A stretch of DNA of 64,000 nt from an uncultured Paracoccaceae bacterium (GTDB taxonomy: Bacteria > Pseudomonadota > Alphaproteobacteria > Rhodobacterales > Rhodobacteraceae), in NCBI GenBank assembly GCA_947489705.1, contig CANLEQ010000005.1, positions 62,001-126,000 of the forward strand. Reading direction: 5' to 3'. The notes below the pieces were generated by a model. It did no database searches and was not told the DNA's origin. It saw only the letters and a list, made by a program, of their open reading frames with translations. Made by a program: the position numbers and the translations under genes. The stretch's first letter is position 1. Each line of letters begins with the position of its first letter. Below are positions 1-8,833 of the stretch, piece after piece.

Positions 1-514
1 GGGCCGTCGCCTTGAAGGCGGCCTCGGCGATGTGGTGGCTGTTGAGCCCGCGCACGAGGTCGAGATGCAGGGTGATGCCGCCATGCGTGCTCAGCGCCTG
101 AAAGAACTCGCGGACGAGCTCGGTGTCGAAGGTGCCGATCTTGGGCGTCGGGAACGCCACGTTCCACGCCAGCCAGGGCCGCCCGGAGAGGTCCAGCGCG
201 CAGGTCACGAGCGTGTCGTCCATCGGCAGCGCGCATTGCCCGTAGCGGCCGATGCCGCGCTTCTCGCCCAGCGCCTGGCGCAGGGCCTGGCCGAGCGCGA
301 TGCCGACATCCTCGACGCTGTGATGGTCGTCGATATGCAGGTCGCCCGCGCATTTCACCTTCATGTCGATCAGCGAATGGCGCGCGAGCTGGTCGAGCAT
401 GTGGTCGAAGAACCCGATGCCGGTGGCCATGTCGTAGATGCCGGTCCCGTCGAGATCGACCATCACCGTGATCTCGGTTTCCGACGTCTTGCGGGTGATC
501 GAAGCGGAGCGCAT
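1..514 (-). CDS. hisB: Imidazoleglycerol-phosphate dehydratase, 3' end off the window
   Basis: Catalyses dehydration of imidazole glycerol phosphate to imidazole acetol phosphate in cytoplasmic histidine biosynthesis. It is absent from the ORF track because its stop lies left of the window. The minus-strand reading gives [17 protein letters not shown], then the family motifs [13 protein letters not shown] (about residues 35-47), [14 protein letters not shown] with the metal-binding HH, and the C-terminal [28 protein letters not shown]. About 171 residues are visible against roughly 195 usual for the family, so only the last 20-25 are missing. The start ATG at 514 follows GGAAAGAGG. The gene diverges from aceE. 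Identification is secure; no damage is seen in the visible part. Confidence 0.96.
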   Translation of the reverse strand, partial: MRSASITRKTSETEITVMVDLDGTGIYDMATGIGFFDHMLDQLARHSLIDMKVKCAGDLHIDDHHSVEDVGIALGQALRQALGEKRGIGRYGQCALPMDDTLVTCALDLSGRPWLAWNVAFPTPKIGTFDTELVREFFQALSTHGGITLHLDLVRGLNSHHIAEAAFKATA

Positions 515-844
515 GGGCCTCTTTCCGGATTGGGGCGATTGCCCCGCGTCTATAGGCGCGGGGCGTCTGCAATGAAAGATCTTCGCACGAAGTGTCTGGT
601 AATCCCCGTCGAACTGGTATGTCGTGGGGAAAAGGCACGCGATCGTGGCGATTTCCCTCCCTGCATGGCAGGGTTGCGAATGTGACACCTCGCAGGCTGG
701 ACGGGATGGGGCTAGGGTCTACGTCACGTTAAGGAAATTCCGGGGCGGGAGGCGACCCGGACATGGCACAGGGACGCGGCGCATCGCGACCCGACAGGCC
801 TGTCTGAACTTCCCGGAGGCCCCACGGCAACGAAGGGAAGCGAC
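515..844. promoter_or_regulatory. Divergent hisB/aceE intergenic region with two inverted repeats
   Basis: This 330-base gap holds no convincing gene. Two symmetric elements are visible. GCCCCGCG-N8-CGCGGGGC at 541-564, just upstream of hisB, has perfect 8-base arms and could be a leader hairpin or operator. CCCTGC-ATG-GCAGGG at 659-673 lies on the aceE side. A good Shine-Dalgarno, GAAGGGAAG, precedes the aceE ATG at 845. I cannot assign a clear -35/-10 pair for either gene. No pdhR-like regulator gene is adjacent. Roles of the repeats are inferred from symmetry and position only. Confidence 0.4.
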
Positions 845-3499
845 ATGAAAGACGGCCCCACGGATATCGACGCGGTAGAATCCCAGGAATGGCAGGAGGC
901 GATCGAGGACGTGATCGCGCGCGACGGGGCGGACCGGGCGCATTACCTTCTCGACAAGGCGGTGCAGCAGGCGCGCGCGCATGGCGCGACCTTGCCGTTC
1001 TCGGCCACGACGCCCTACCAGAACACGATCCCCGCGGATGACCTGCTTGAGATCCCGGGCGATGCCGAGATGGAAAAGCGCATCCGCAGCATCAACCGCT
1101 GGAACGCGATGGCCACGATCGTGCGAGCCAACAAGGCCTCCGACGGGATCGGCGGGCATATCGCTTCATTCGCGTCGTCGGCGGTGATGTACGATCTGGG
1201 GCTCAACCATTTCTGGCGCGCGAAGTCCGAGGATCACGGCGGCGATCTTGTGTTCTTCCAGGGCCACGTCATCCCGGGCATCTACGCGCGTTCCTTCATG
1301 GAAGGCCGGCTGAGCGAGGAGGATCTGTCGCAGTTCCGGATGGAGACCGGCGGCAAGGGGCTCAGCTCCTATCCGCATCCGTGGCTGATGCCGGAATACT
1401 GGCAGTTCCCGACCGTCTCGATGGGGCTCGGGCCGCTCATGGCGATCTACCAGGCGCGATTCATGAAATACATGGAGAATCGCGGCCTGATCGAGAAGTC
1501 CGACCGCAAGGTCTGGTGCTTCCTCGGCGACGGCGAGATGGACGAGCCGGAAAGCCTCGGCGCCATCAACCTCGCCGCGCGCGAAAAGCTCGACAACCTG
1601 ATTTTCGTGGTGAACTGCAACCTCCAGCGGCTCGACGGGCCGGTGCGCGGCAACCACAAGATCGTGCAGGAGCTCGAAGGATCGTTCCGCGGCGCCGGCT
1701 GGGAGGTCTTCAAGGTCCTCTGGGGCCGCGGCTGGGACGACCTCTTGGAGCGCGACGTCTCGGGCAAGCTGCGCCAGCTGATGGACGAGACGGTCGACGG
1801 CGACTACCAGACGTTCAAGTCCCGCGACGGCGCCTATATCCGCGAGCATTTCTTCGGCAAGTATCCCGAAACCGCCGCGCTGGTCGAGGACTGGACCGAC
1901 GAGGAGGTCTTCGCGCTGCGCCGCGGCGGCCATGACGCGCGCAAGGTCTATACCGCCTACAAGCGCGCGACCGAAACGCAGGGCAAACCGTCGTGCCTGC
2001 TGATCAAGACGGTCAAGGGCTACGGCATGGGCAAGGCGGGCGAGGGGGCCAACACCGCCCACCAGTCCAAGAAGCTCGACGAGGATCAGCTCAAGGCGAT
2101 GCGCGACCGCTTCAAGATCCCGGTCGAGGACGAGGATATCGCCAAGGCGCCCTTCGTCACGCTCAACAACGCACAGAAGGCCTATCTCGCCGACCGGCGC
2201 AAGGATCTGGGCGGGCCGTTCCCGGCACGCTTCACCGGCGCGCCGAGCCTCGAGGTGCCCGGCCTCGACAAGTTCGAGCGCGAGATGAAGGATTCGGGCG
2301 ATCGCGAATTCTCGTCGACCATGGCCTTCGTGCGGATCCTCACGACGCTTCTGCGCGACAAGAAGATCGGCGAGCGGATCGTGCCGATCGTCCCCGACGA
2401 AAGCCGCACTTTCGGGATGGAGGGCCTGTTCCGGTCGGTCGGGATCTACAACCCGCTGGGCCAGCAATACACGCCGCAGGACCGCGATCAGATGTCCTAT
2501 TACAAGGAGAGCCAGGACGGCCAGGTGCTCCAGGAAGGCATCAACGAGGCGGGCTCCATGGCCGACTGGATCGCGGCGGCGACGTCCTATTCGGTCCACG
2601 GCGTGCCGATGGTGCCCTTCTACATCTTCTACTCGATGTTCGGGTTCCAGCGCGTGGGCGACCTTTGCTGGGCGGCGGGCGACAGCCGGGCGCGCGGCTT
2701 CCTTTTGGGCGGCACCGCGGGGCGCACGACGCTCAACGGCGAAGGGCTCCAGCACGAGGACGGGCACAGCCATATCCTCGCCAGTACGGTCCCGAACTGC
2801 ATCAGCTATGACCCGACCTTCAGCTACGAGGTCGCGGTGATCGTGCAGAACGGCATGCAGCGCATGTTCGCCGATCAGGAGGATGTCTATTACTACATCA
2901 CGCTGATGAACGAGAATTACCATCACCCGGCGATCCCCGAGGGCGCCGAAGAAGGGATCCTCAAGGGCCTCTATCGCCTCTCGAAGACCGACAAGCCCGC
3001 CAAGAAGCACGTCAACCTGATGGGGTCGGGCACGATCCTCGTTCAGGCGATGCGTGCGGCCGAGATGCTCAAGGAGGATTTCGGCGTGACCAGCGACATC
3101 TGGTCGGCGACCTCGTTCAACGAACTGGCGCGCGACGGCCAGGATTGCCTGCGTCACAACCGGCTGAACCCCTTCGACGACCCCAAGGTGCCCTACGTCA
3201 CGCAGACGCTTGCGGATGCCAAGGGGCCGGTCATCGCCGCGACCGATTACATGAAGAACTTCCCCGAACAGATCCGCGCCTTCGTCGAGCAGCCCTTCGT
3301 CACGCTCGGTACCGACGGGTTCGGGCGGTCCGACAGCCGCGAGAACCTGCGCCGCTTCTTCGAGGTGGATGCCAACCACATCGCGGCCGCGGCCATGCAT
3401 TCGCTTTTCCAGCAGGGCGACGTGACCCGCAAGGATCTGGAAAAGGCGATGCAGACCTACGAGATCGACGGGTCGAAGCCCAATCCCCGGATCAGCTGA
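845..3499 (+). CDS. aceE: Pyruvate dehydrogenase E1 component, homodimeric type
   Basis: Thiamine-diphosphate-dependent E1 of the pyruvate dehydrogenase complex: decarboxylates pyruvate and passes the acetyl group to lipoyl E2, feeding acetyl-CoA to the TCA cycle. At 884 aa it matches the single-chain AceE of gammaproteobacteria (about 887 aa) rather than the two-chain PdhA/PdhB common in alphaproteobacteria. The ThDP motif GDGEMDEPES...NCNLQRLDGPVRGN lies near residues 228-265, and the conserved N-terminal block NRWNAMATIVRANK...GGHIASFASSA is intact. First gene of aceE-aceF-lpd, with 31 bases to aceF. Start ATG 845 follows GAAGGGAAG. Intact full-length gene. Confidence 0.97.
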   Translation: MKDGPTDIDAVESQEWQEAIEDVIARDGADRAHYLLDKAVQQARAHGATLPFSATTPYQNTIPADDLLEIPGDAEMEKRIRSINRWNAMATIVRANKASDGIGGHIASFASSAVMYDLGLNHFWRAKSEDHGGDLVFFQGHVIPGIYARSFMEGRLSEEDLSQFRMETGGKGLSSYPHPWLMPEYWQFPTVSMGLGPLMAIYQARFMKYMENRGLIEKSDRKVWCFLGDGEMDEPESLGAINLAAREKLDNLIFVVNCNLQRLDGPVRGNHKIVQELEGSFRGAGWEVFKVLWGRGWDDLLERDVSGKLRQLMDETVDGDYQTFKSRDGAYIREHFFGKYPETAALVEDWTDEEVFALRRGGHDARKVYTAYKRATETQGKPSCLLIKTVKGYGMGKAGEGANTAHQSKKLDEDQLKAMRDRFKIPVEDEDIAKAPFVTLNNAQKAYLADRRKDLGGPFPARFTGAPSLEVPGLDKFEREMKDSGDREFSSTMAFVRILTTLLRDKKIGERIVPIVPDESRTFGMEGLFRSVGIYNPLGQQYTPQDRDQMSYYKESQDGQVLQEGINEAGSMADWIAAATSYSVHGVPMVPFYIFYSMFGFQRVGDLCWAAGDSRARGFLLGGTAGRTTLNGEGLQHEDGHSHILASTVPNCISYDPTFSYEVAVIVQNGMQRMFADQEDVYYYITLMNENYHHPAIPEGAEEGILKGLYRLSKTDKPAKKHVNLMGSGTILVQAMRAAEMLKEDFGVTSDIWSATSFNELARDGQDCLRHNRLNPFDDPKVPYVTQTLADAKGPVIAATDYMKNFPEQIRAFVEQPFVTLGTDGFGRSDSRENLRRFFEVDANHIAAAAMHSLFQQGDVTRKDLEKAMQTYEIDGSKPNPRIS

Positions 3500-3530
3500 G
3501 ATCACCGAAAAAGCAAGGAATTAGAGTACA

Positions 3531-4862
3531 ATGGCAACTGAAGTTAAGGTTCCCGACATCGGTGATTTCGACGACGTCCCGGTGGTGTCCGTCTTGGTCG
3601 CGGTGGGCGATACCGTCGAGAAGGAAGACCCGCTGATCGAGCTCGAATCCGACAAGGCGACGATGGAGGTCCCGTCGAGCCACGCCGGGAAGGTGACGGA
3701 GATCAAGCTTTCCGAAGGGGATTCCGCGTCGCAGGGAACTGTGATCCTGATCCTCGAAGAGGCAGATGGCGACAGCGGCGACGAGGGCGATGCCGAAGGC
3801 GGTGACGACGAGGCCGAACCCGAAGCCGACGAGGCCGAGACGCCCAAGACCACGGGCGGCAGCCAGGAAGGCTACGGCGACGGCGGCCAGGACAACCAGT
3901 CCGCCGCTCCCGAGCCCGCCGGCACCTCGTCGGTGGTCGATACCGGATCGTCGAAGTTCCACGCCTCGCCCAGCATCCGCGCCTTCGCGCGCCGCGTCGA
4001 TGTGGACCTGCGCCGGATCAACGGCTCCGGGCGCAAGGGTCGTATCCTGCGCGAGGACGTGGAGAAGGCGCTGCAATCGGCGGCGCCGTCGCAGCCCGCC
4101 GCGGCCCAGCCTGCGCAGGGCGGCATGGGCATCCCCCCGATCCCGGAGGTCGATTTCTCGAAATTCGGTCCCGTCGAGAATGTCGAGATGAGCCGGATCC
4201 AGAAGATCTCCGGCCCCGCGCTGCACCGCTCGTGGCTCAACATTCCGCATGTCACGCATAACGAGAGCGCCGACATCACCGAGCTCGACAAGTACCGCAA
4301 GGAGCTCGACACTCAGGCCAAGGAGGAGGGGTATCGCGTCACGTTGCTCAGCTTCGTGATCAAGGCGAGCGTCAGCGCGCTCCGGAAGCACTGGCAGTTC
4401 AACTCCTCGATCCATCCCGACGGGGACAAGCTGATCAGGAAGGATTTCTACAATATCGGCTTTGCGGCGGACACGCCCAACGGCCTGATGGTCCCCGTCA
4501 TCAAGGATGCCGACCGCAAGGGGATCGAGCAGATTTCCCGCGACCTGCTGGAGCTGTCGAGTGCGGCGCGCGAGGGCAAGCTCAAGGGCGACGACATGAA
4601 GGGCGCGACCTTCACCATCTCGTCGCTCGGCGGGATCGGCGGGACGAGCTTCACGCCGATCGTCAACGCGCCGGAAGTGGCGATCCTGGGCCTCACCCGG
4701 TCGTCGATGACCCCCGTCTGGGACGGATCGGAATTCCAGCCGCGCAACATGCTGCCGATGTCGCTCAGCTACGACCACCGCGCGATCGACGGGGCGCTTG
4801 CCGCCCGGTTCGCCGCGCATCTGAAATACCTGCTCGGCGACGTGCGCCGGCTGATGCTGTAA
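3531..4862 (+). CDS. aceF: Pyruvate dehydrogenase E2, dihydrolipoamide acetyltransferase
   Basis: Core acetyltransferase of the PDH complex, moving acetyl from lipoate to CoA. Domains in order: one lipoyl domain (residues 1-75, lipoylated Lys about 41 in [11 protein letters not shown]), a very acidic Asp/Glu-rich linker (about 80-130), an E1/E3-binding domain (SPSIRAFARRVDVDL...GRKGRILREDVEKAL, about 145-180) and the catalytic domain ending in YDHRAIDGALAARF with active-site His about 416. The 443-aa length fits a single-lipoyl E2, where E. coli has three. The lipoyl domain is nearly the same as that at the start of the next gene. Lies 31 bases after aceE and 12 before lpd, clearly one operon. 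LipA, encoded at 48.1 kb, would supply its cofactor. Confidence 0.96.
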   Translation: MATEVKVPDIGDFDDVPVVSVLVAVGDTVEKEDPLIELESDKATMEVPSSHAGKVTEIKLSEGDSASQGTVILILEEADGDSGDEGDAEGGDDEAEPEADEAETPKTTGGSQEGYGDGGQDNQSAAPEPAGTSSVVDTGSSKFHASPSIRAFARRVDVDLRRINGSGRKGRILREDVEKALQSAAPSQPAAAQPAQGGMGIPPIPEVDFSKFGPVENVEMSRIQKISGPALHRSWLNIPHVTHNESADITELDKYRKELDTQAKEEGYRVTLLSFVIKASVSALRKHWQFNSSIHPDGDKLIRKDFYNIGFAADTPNGLMVPVIKDADRKGIEQISRDLLELSSAAREGKLKGDDMKGATFTISSLGGIGGTSFTPIVNAPEVAILGLTRSSMTPVWDGSEFQPRNMLPMSLSYDHRAIDGALAARFAAHLKYLLGDVRRLML

Positions 4863-4874
4863 GGGGTCGTTCGC

Positions 4875-6674
4875 ATGGCAGATATCAAGGTTCCCGACAT
4901 CGGCGATTTCGACGACGTGCCCGTGGTGGCCGTGCTGGTCAGCGTGGGCGATACGGTCGAGGCCGAAGACCCGCTGATCGAGCTCGAAAGCGACAAGGCC
5001 ACCATGGAGGTCCCGAGCCCGCAGGCGGGCAAGGTCGTCGAGATCAAGGTCGCCGAGGGCGACACGGTCAGCCAGGGCGACGTCATCATGGTCTTCGAGG
5101 GGGCGGATGAAGACGGTGGCGACGGCGGTGAAGACGAGGGCGGCGGCAAGGAAGAGATCGAGGAGAAGGCCGACGCCGACAAGGCGAAGAAGGACGACAG
5201 CGCGAAGAAGGACGACAGCCCGGCACCGCAGGCGGCCAAGGGCACGTCCTCGGGATCGGGCGACATGCATGCCGATCTGGTGGTGCTGGGATCGGGGCCC
5301 GGCGGCTATTCGGCCGCGTTCCGGGCGGCGGATCTCGGCAAGTCGGTGATCCTGATCGAGCGTTATGCGACGATCGGCGGCGTCTGCCTCAATGTCGGGT
5401 GCATCCCGTCGAAGGCGCTGCTCCATGCCGCGAAGGTCATCACCGATACCGAGGAGCTGGGCCAGCACGGCGTCAGCTTCGGCAAGGCCAAGGTCGACGA
5501 GACCGAGCTTCGCGGCTGGAAGGACGGCGTCGTCAAGCAGCTGACCGGCGGGCTCGCCGGCCTCGCCAAGCAGCGCAAGGTGCAGATCGTCACCGGCCGG
5601 GGCAGCTTTACCGGCCCCAACTCCATCGAGGTCGAGACCGATGACGGCACCAAGACGGTGACCTTTGACCAGGCCATCGTCGCCGTGGGCTCGACGCCCG
5701 TGCAGCTGCCCTTCGTGCCGCATGACGACGAACGGGTGGTCGACAGCACCGGCGCGCTGGAACTCGAGAACATCCCCAAGCGGATGTGCGTGCTCGGCGG
5801 CGGGATCATCGGGTTCGAGATGGCCACGGTCTACGATGCGCTCGGCTCGGAGGTGACGGTCGTCGAGATGATGGACCAGATCCTGCCCGGCGCCGACAAG
5901 GACATCGTCAAGCCTCTGTCGAAGCGGATGGAGGGGCGGCTGAAGGCGATCCGCCTCAAGACCCGCGTGACGGACGTGGAGGCCGGCGACGACGGGCTTA
6001 AGGTCACGTTCGAGGACGAGAACGGCGAGAAGAGCAGCGAGACCTTCGACAAGATGCTGGTTTCGGTCGGACGGCGTCCGCTCGGCGCGGAATGCGCGGT
6101 CGAGAAGGCGGGCGTCAAGGTCACCGATCGCGGCTTCATCGAGGTCGACCACCAGCAGCGCACCAACGTGGACCACATCTTCGCGATCGGCGACGTGGTG
6201 GGCCAGCCGATGCTCGCCCACAAGGCGGTGCACGAGGGCAAGGTCGCGGCCGAGGTCTGCGCGGGCGAGAAGCGCGCTTTCGACGCGCGGGTGATCCCGT
6301 CGGTCGCCTATACCGATCCCGAGGTCGCCTGGGTCGGCGTCACCGAGGCGCAGGCCAAGCAGCAGGGCATGAAGATCCACAAGGGCGTCTTCCCCTGGGC
6401 CGCGTCGGGCCGCGCGCTCGCCAACGGGCGCAGCGAGGGTCTGACCAAGCTGATCTTCGATCCCGAGGACGATCGCGTGATCGGCGGAGCCATCGTCGGC
6501 ACCAATGCGGGCGATCTGATCTCCGAAGTGGCTCTGGCGATCGAGATGGGGGCCGATGCCGTCGATCTCGGCCACACGATCCACCCGCATCCGACCCTAT
6601 CGGAAACCGTGAATTTCGCGGCCGAAATGTTCGAAGGCACGATCACGGATCTCATGCCGCCGAAGAAGAAATGA
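4875..6674 (+). CDS. lpdA: Dihydrolipoyl dehydrogenase (E3) with N-terminal lipoyl domain
   Basis: FAD enzyme that reoxidises dihydrolipoyl groups of PDH with NAD+. The 599-aa length exceeds a standard E3 (about 470) because residues 1-78 are a lipoyl domain ([15 protein letters not shown], Lys about 41), followed by an acidic then Lys/Asp-rich linker (about 78-125). The E3 part shows the FAD motif [16 protein letters not shown], the redox disulfide [16 protein letters not shown], the NAD motif [18 protein letters not shown] and the C-terminal [10 protein letters not shown]. Lipoyl-bearing E3 proteins are known in some bacteria; here the domain looks copied from the neighbouring E2. Last gene of the PDH operon, followed by a strong inverted repeat. 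Confidence 0.96.
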   Translation: MADIKVPDIGDFDDVPVVAVLVSVGDTVEAEDPLIELESDKATMEVPSPQAGKVVEIKVAEGDTVSQGDVIMVFEGADEDGGDGGEDEGGGKEEIEEKADADKAKKDDSAKKDDSPAPQAAKGTSSGSGDMHADLVVLGSGPGGYSAAFRAADLGKSVILIERYATIGGVCLNVGCIPSKALLHAAKVITDTEELGQHGVSFGKAKVDETELRGWKDGVVKQLTGGLAGLAKQRKVQIVTGRGSFTGPNSIEVETDDGTKTVTFDQAIVAVGSTPVQLPFVPHDDERVVDSTGALELENIPKRMCVLGGGIIGFEMATVYDALGSEVTVVEMMDQILPGADKDIVKPLSKRMEGRLKAIRLKTRVTDVEAGDDGLKVTFEDENGEKSSETFDKMLVSVGRRPLGAECAVEKAGVKVTDRGFIEVDHQQRTNVDHIFAIGDVVGQPMLAHKAVHEGKVAAEVCAGEKRAFDARVIPSVAYTDPEVAWVGVTEAQAKQQGMKIHKGVFPWAASGRALANGRSEGLTKLIFDPEDDRVIGGAIVGTNAGDLISEVALAIEMGADAVDLGHTIHPHPTLSETVNFAAEMFEGTITDLMPPKKK

Positions 6675-6679
6675 CCGTC

Positions 6680-6719
6680 GCGCCGGCCGCGTCTCCTCCC
6701 ACGGGGTCGCGGCCGGCGC
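6680..6719 (+). terminator. Strong GC hairpin after lpd
   Basis: GCGCCGGCCGCG and CGCGGCCGGCGC form a perfect 12-base-pair stem around a 16-base loop, starting 6 bases after the lpd stop. There is no T-tract, so it is either a non-canonical terminator or a 3'-end stabilising structure for the PDH mRNA. Confidence 0.55.
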
Positions 6720-6840
6720 ACCGGGCCGGCGAGGGATATGCCGGCAACGCCACCACCCCGAGGCACTCGCCTCGACCCTCGTGTGATCGGACCGACGGTC
6801 AGGGTTCGCCACACACCAGACCAGCGAAGGAGATTGCGAG

Positions 6841-7335
6841 ATGGCGCAGAACAACCCCTACGACATGAGCCAGTGGATGAAGGCGTTCGATCCCGAGCAG
6901 ATGCGCCGGATGTGGGACCCGCAGAACATGATGCGCGCCTTCCAGCAGCCGCAGCAGCAGATGTTCGACATGGAGGAGGTGATCCGCGCCAACCAGCGCA
7001 ACTTCGACGCGATGGCCGAGGCGAACAAGTCCGCGGCCGAGGCCTACAAGAGCCTGATCGACAAGCAAATGGATATCTTCAACCAGATGACCGAGAAGGC
7101 CCGCGAGCAATACGACTGGATCGAGCAGAATGCCGGCCCCGATCAGCTCAAGGCCAAGACGGCGGCGATGAACGAAGCCGTCGAAGAGGCCCTCAAGATG
7201 ATGCGCCGCATGGCCGAGGAGGCGCGCAACGCCAACGAGGAAGCCTACAGCATGATGCAGGCGCGCCTGACCGAGGCGACCGGCAAGGTCGAGGCCACGG
7301 CCAAGCGCGCCGCCGGAGCCGCCAAGAAGAGCTGA
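6841..7335 (+). CDS. Phasin-like protein
   Basis: A 164-aa, mostly helical, charged protein with no cysteine and no membrane segment. It begins with a Met/Gln-rich region (QWMKAFDPEQMRRMWDPQNMMRAFQQPQQQMF), followed by a phasin-type segment (NQRNFDAMAEANKSAAEAYKSLIDKQMDIFNQM) and a coiled-coil tail ending in the Lys/Ala-rich AKRAAGAAKKS. Phasins coat polyhydroxyalkanoate granules; position after the acetyl-CoA-producing PDH operon would suit that. SD AAGGAG precedes the ATG by about 9 bases. The hairpins on both sides suggest a separate transcript. The family call rests on composition and the AEANKSAAEAYKSL motif, so granule binding is inferred. Confidence 0.7.
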   Translation: MAQNNPYDMSQWMKAFDPEQMRRMWDPQNMMRAFQQPQQQMFDMEEVIRANQRNFDAMAEANKSAAEAYKSLIDKQMDIFNQMTEKAREQYDWIEQNAGPDQLKAKTAAMNEAVEEALKMMRRMAEEARNANEEAYSMMQARLTEATGKVEATAKRAAGAAKKS

Positions 7336-7372
7336 GCCTTCGTCGCCGGATGCGCGATGACGTCTGAAATGC

Positions 7373-7394
7373 GGCCGGTCCCTCGGGTCCGGCC
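7373..7394 (+). terminator. Hairpin after the phasin-like gene
   Basis: GGCCGG-TCCCTCGGGT-CCGGCC forms a 6-base-pair stem that can extend inwards with one mismatch. It sits 38 bases past the phasin-like stop, between that gene and the oxidoreductase. No T-tract; weak evidence for termination. Confidence 0.4.
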
Positions 7395-7421
7395 GGCTGC
7401 GTCGCGTGTCGCATCCCGCGC

Positions 7422-8801
7422 ATGGTTCCCCAGAACGGCATGAGCATGTCCGAGCCCAAGGGCCCCGTTTCCCTTCTCCAGCCCGTCGAACACGATGCGG
7501 ACCTGCCCGAGACCGCCGATCTGGTGGTGATCGGCGGTGGCATCGCGGGGGTGATGTGCGCCTGGTTCGCCGCCCGGGCGGGGCAGCGGGTCGTGCTTTG
7601 CGAGAAGGGCCGCATCGCCGGCGAGCAATCCTCGCGCAACTGGGGGTGGATCCGGGCGCAGGGCCGCGATCCTGCGGAACTTCCCATGGTGATGGAGGCT
7701 TTGCGCCACTGGCGCGATCTGGCCGCGGAGACCAACGAGGATCTGGGCCTGCGCCAGAGCGGGACCGCCTATCTCGTGCGTAACGAAGCCGACGAGCGGA
7801 GCTATGCCGAATGGCTGCCGCATGCGCGGGCCCACGGGCTCGACACGCGGATGCTTAGCGCGGCGGAGCTTGGCGCGATGATGCCAGGTGCTGTCGAAGG
7901 CCAATGGCGCGGCGCGCTCTGGACCGCCTCCGACATGTGCGCCGAGCCGTGGCTGGCCGTTCCCGCCCTTGCGCGCGCGGCGCGCCGGGCCGGTGTCGCG
8001 ATCCGCGAAGGCTGCGCGGTGCGGCGGCTCGACACGGTCGATGGCCGGGTCGCGGGCGTCGTCACCGAGGCGGGTGCCATACGCGCCGATCGGGTCGTGC
8101 TGACCGGCGGGGCGTGGTCGTCGCTCTTTCTCAGGGCGCACGGGGTCGACATCCCGCAGCTTTCGGTCCGCGCCACGGTCGTGCGGACCGCCGCCCTGCC
8201 GCAGGTCTTTCCCGGGCAGGCGGCCGACGATCGGCTGGCCTTCCGCCGGCGGGCCGACGGCGGCTATTCGCTGGCCGCATCGGCGCAGCACGATTTCATG
8301 CTGGGCCCGGACGCCCTGCGCCATATGGGCAAGTTCTGGCCGGTGGTGAAGGACGACGTCCTCTCGACCGGCCTGCGGCCCGCCGCGCCGCGCGACTATC
8401 CCGACGGCTGGCGCACCGCGCGCGACTGGCAGGCCGACGAGCGGACTCCGTTCGAGCGGCAGCGCGTCCTGAACCCCGAGCCGAGTGCGCGCCACGCCCG
8501 CGGCGCCGTTCGGCGGTTCGGCGCGGCCTTTCCCGGGCTGGGGCCGATCCGGGTCGAGACGTCCTGGGCGGGCATGATCGATTCCATGCCGGATGTCGTC
8601 CCGGTGATCGACGAGGTTCCGACCATGCCGGGCCTCATCGTGCTCACGGGCCTTTCGGGGCACGGCTTCGGGATCGGTCCGGGTGCCGGGCGGGTCGCGG
8701 CCGACCTGGCCATGGGTCGCGATCCGGGCATGGATCTCAGCCGGTTCCGGATCTCGCGTTTCTGGGACGGCACCCCGCTGAAGCCGGGCCTGCATCTCTG
8801 A
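7422..8801 (+). CDS. FAD-dependent oxidoreductase, DadA/SolA-like family
   Basis: Flavoprotein of the D-amino-acid/amine oxidase family (DAO fold), likely oxidising an amino acid or amine; substrate unknown. Seen in the sequence: dinucleotide-binding DLVVIGGGIAGVMCAWFAARAG near residues 32-53, the subfamily block SSRNWGWIRAQGRDPAELP, and the C-terminal FAD-contact motif GLSGHGFGIGPGAGRVAADL. At 459 aa it is full length. Three in-phase ATGs (7422, 7440, 7446) are possible; none has a clear SD, so up to eight N-terminal residues are uncertain. Converges on the WaaA-GT gene 32 bases away. No pathway genes adjoin it, so the physiological role cannot be given. Confidence 0.85.
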   Translation: MVPQNGMSMSEPKGPVSLLQPVEHDADLPETADLVVIGGGIAGVMCAWFAARAGQRVVLCEKGRIAGEQSSRNWGWIRAQGRDPAELPMVMEALRHWRDLAAETNEDLGLRQSGTAYLVRNEADERSYAEWLPHARAHGLDTRMLSAAELGAMMPGAVEGQWRGALWTASDMCAEPWLAVPALARAARRAGVAIREGCAVRRLDTVDGRVAGVVTEAGAIRADRVVLTGGAWSSLFLRAHGVDIPQLSVRATVVRTAALPQVFPGQAADDRLAFRRRADGGYSLAASAQHDFMLGPDALRHMGKFWPVVKDDVLSTGLRPAAPRDYPDGWRTARDWQADERTPFERQRVLNPEPSARHARGAVRRFGAAFPGLGPIRVETSWAGMIDSMPDVVPVIDEVPTMPGLIVLTGLSGHGFGIGPGAGRVAADLAMGRDPGMDLSRFRISRFWDGTPLKPGLHL

Positions 8802-8833
8802 CACGGGCCCGGGCCTTGGGGTCGGTTACCGCG

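Noticed and set aside
32-685. 217-aa plus-strand ORF at the left edge
   Set aside because: Antisense to hisB, whose reading frame is unambiguous.
1166-3505. 779-aa minus-strand ORF across aceE
   Set aside because: Antisense shadow of a certain gene; Arg/Asp/Leu-rich translation without family motifs, produced by high GC at third positions.
3492-6590. 1032-aa minus-strand ORF across aceF-lpd
   Set aside because: Same cause; it spans two well-identified genes and an intergenic gap and shows no domain.
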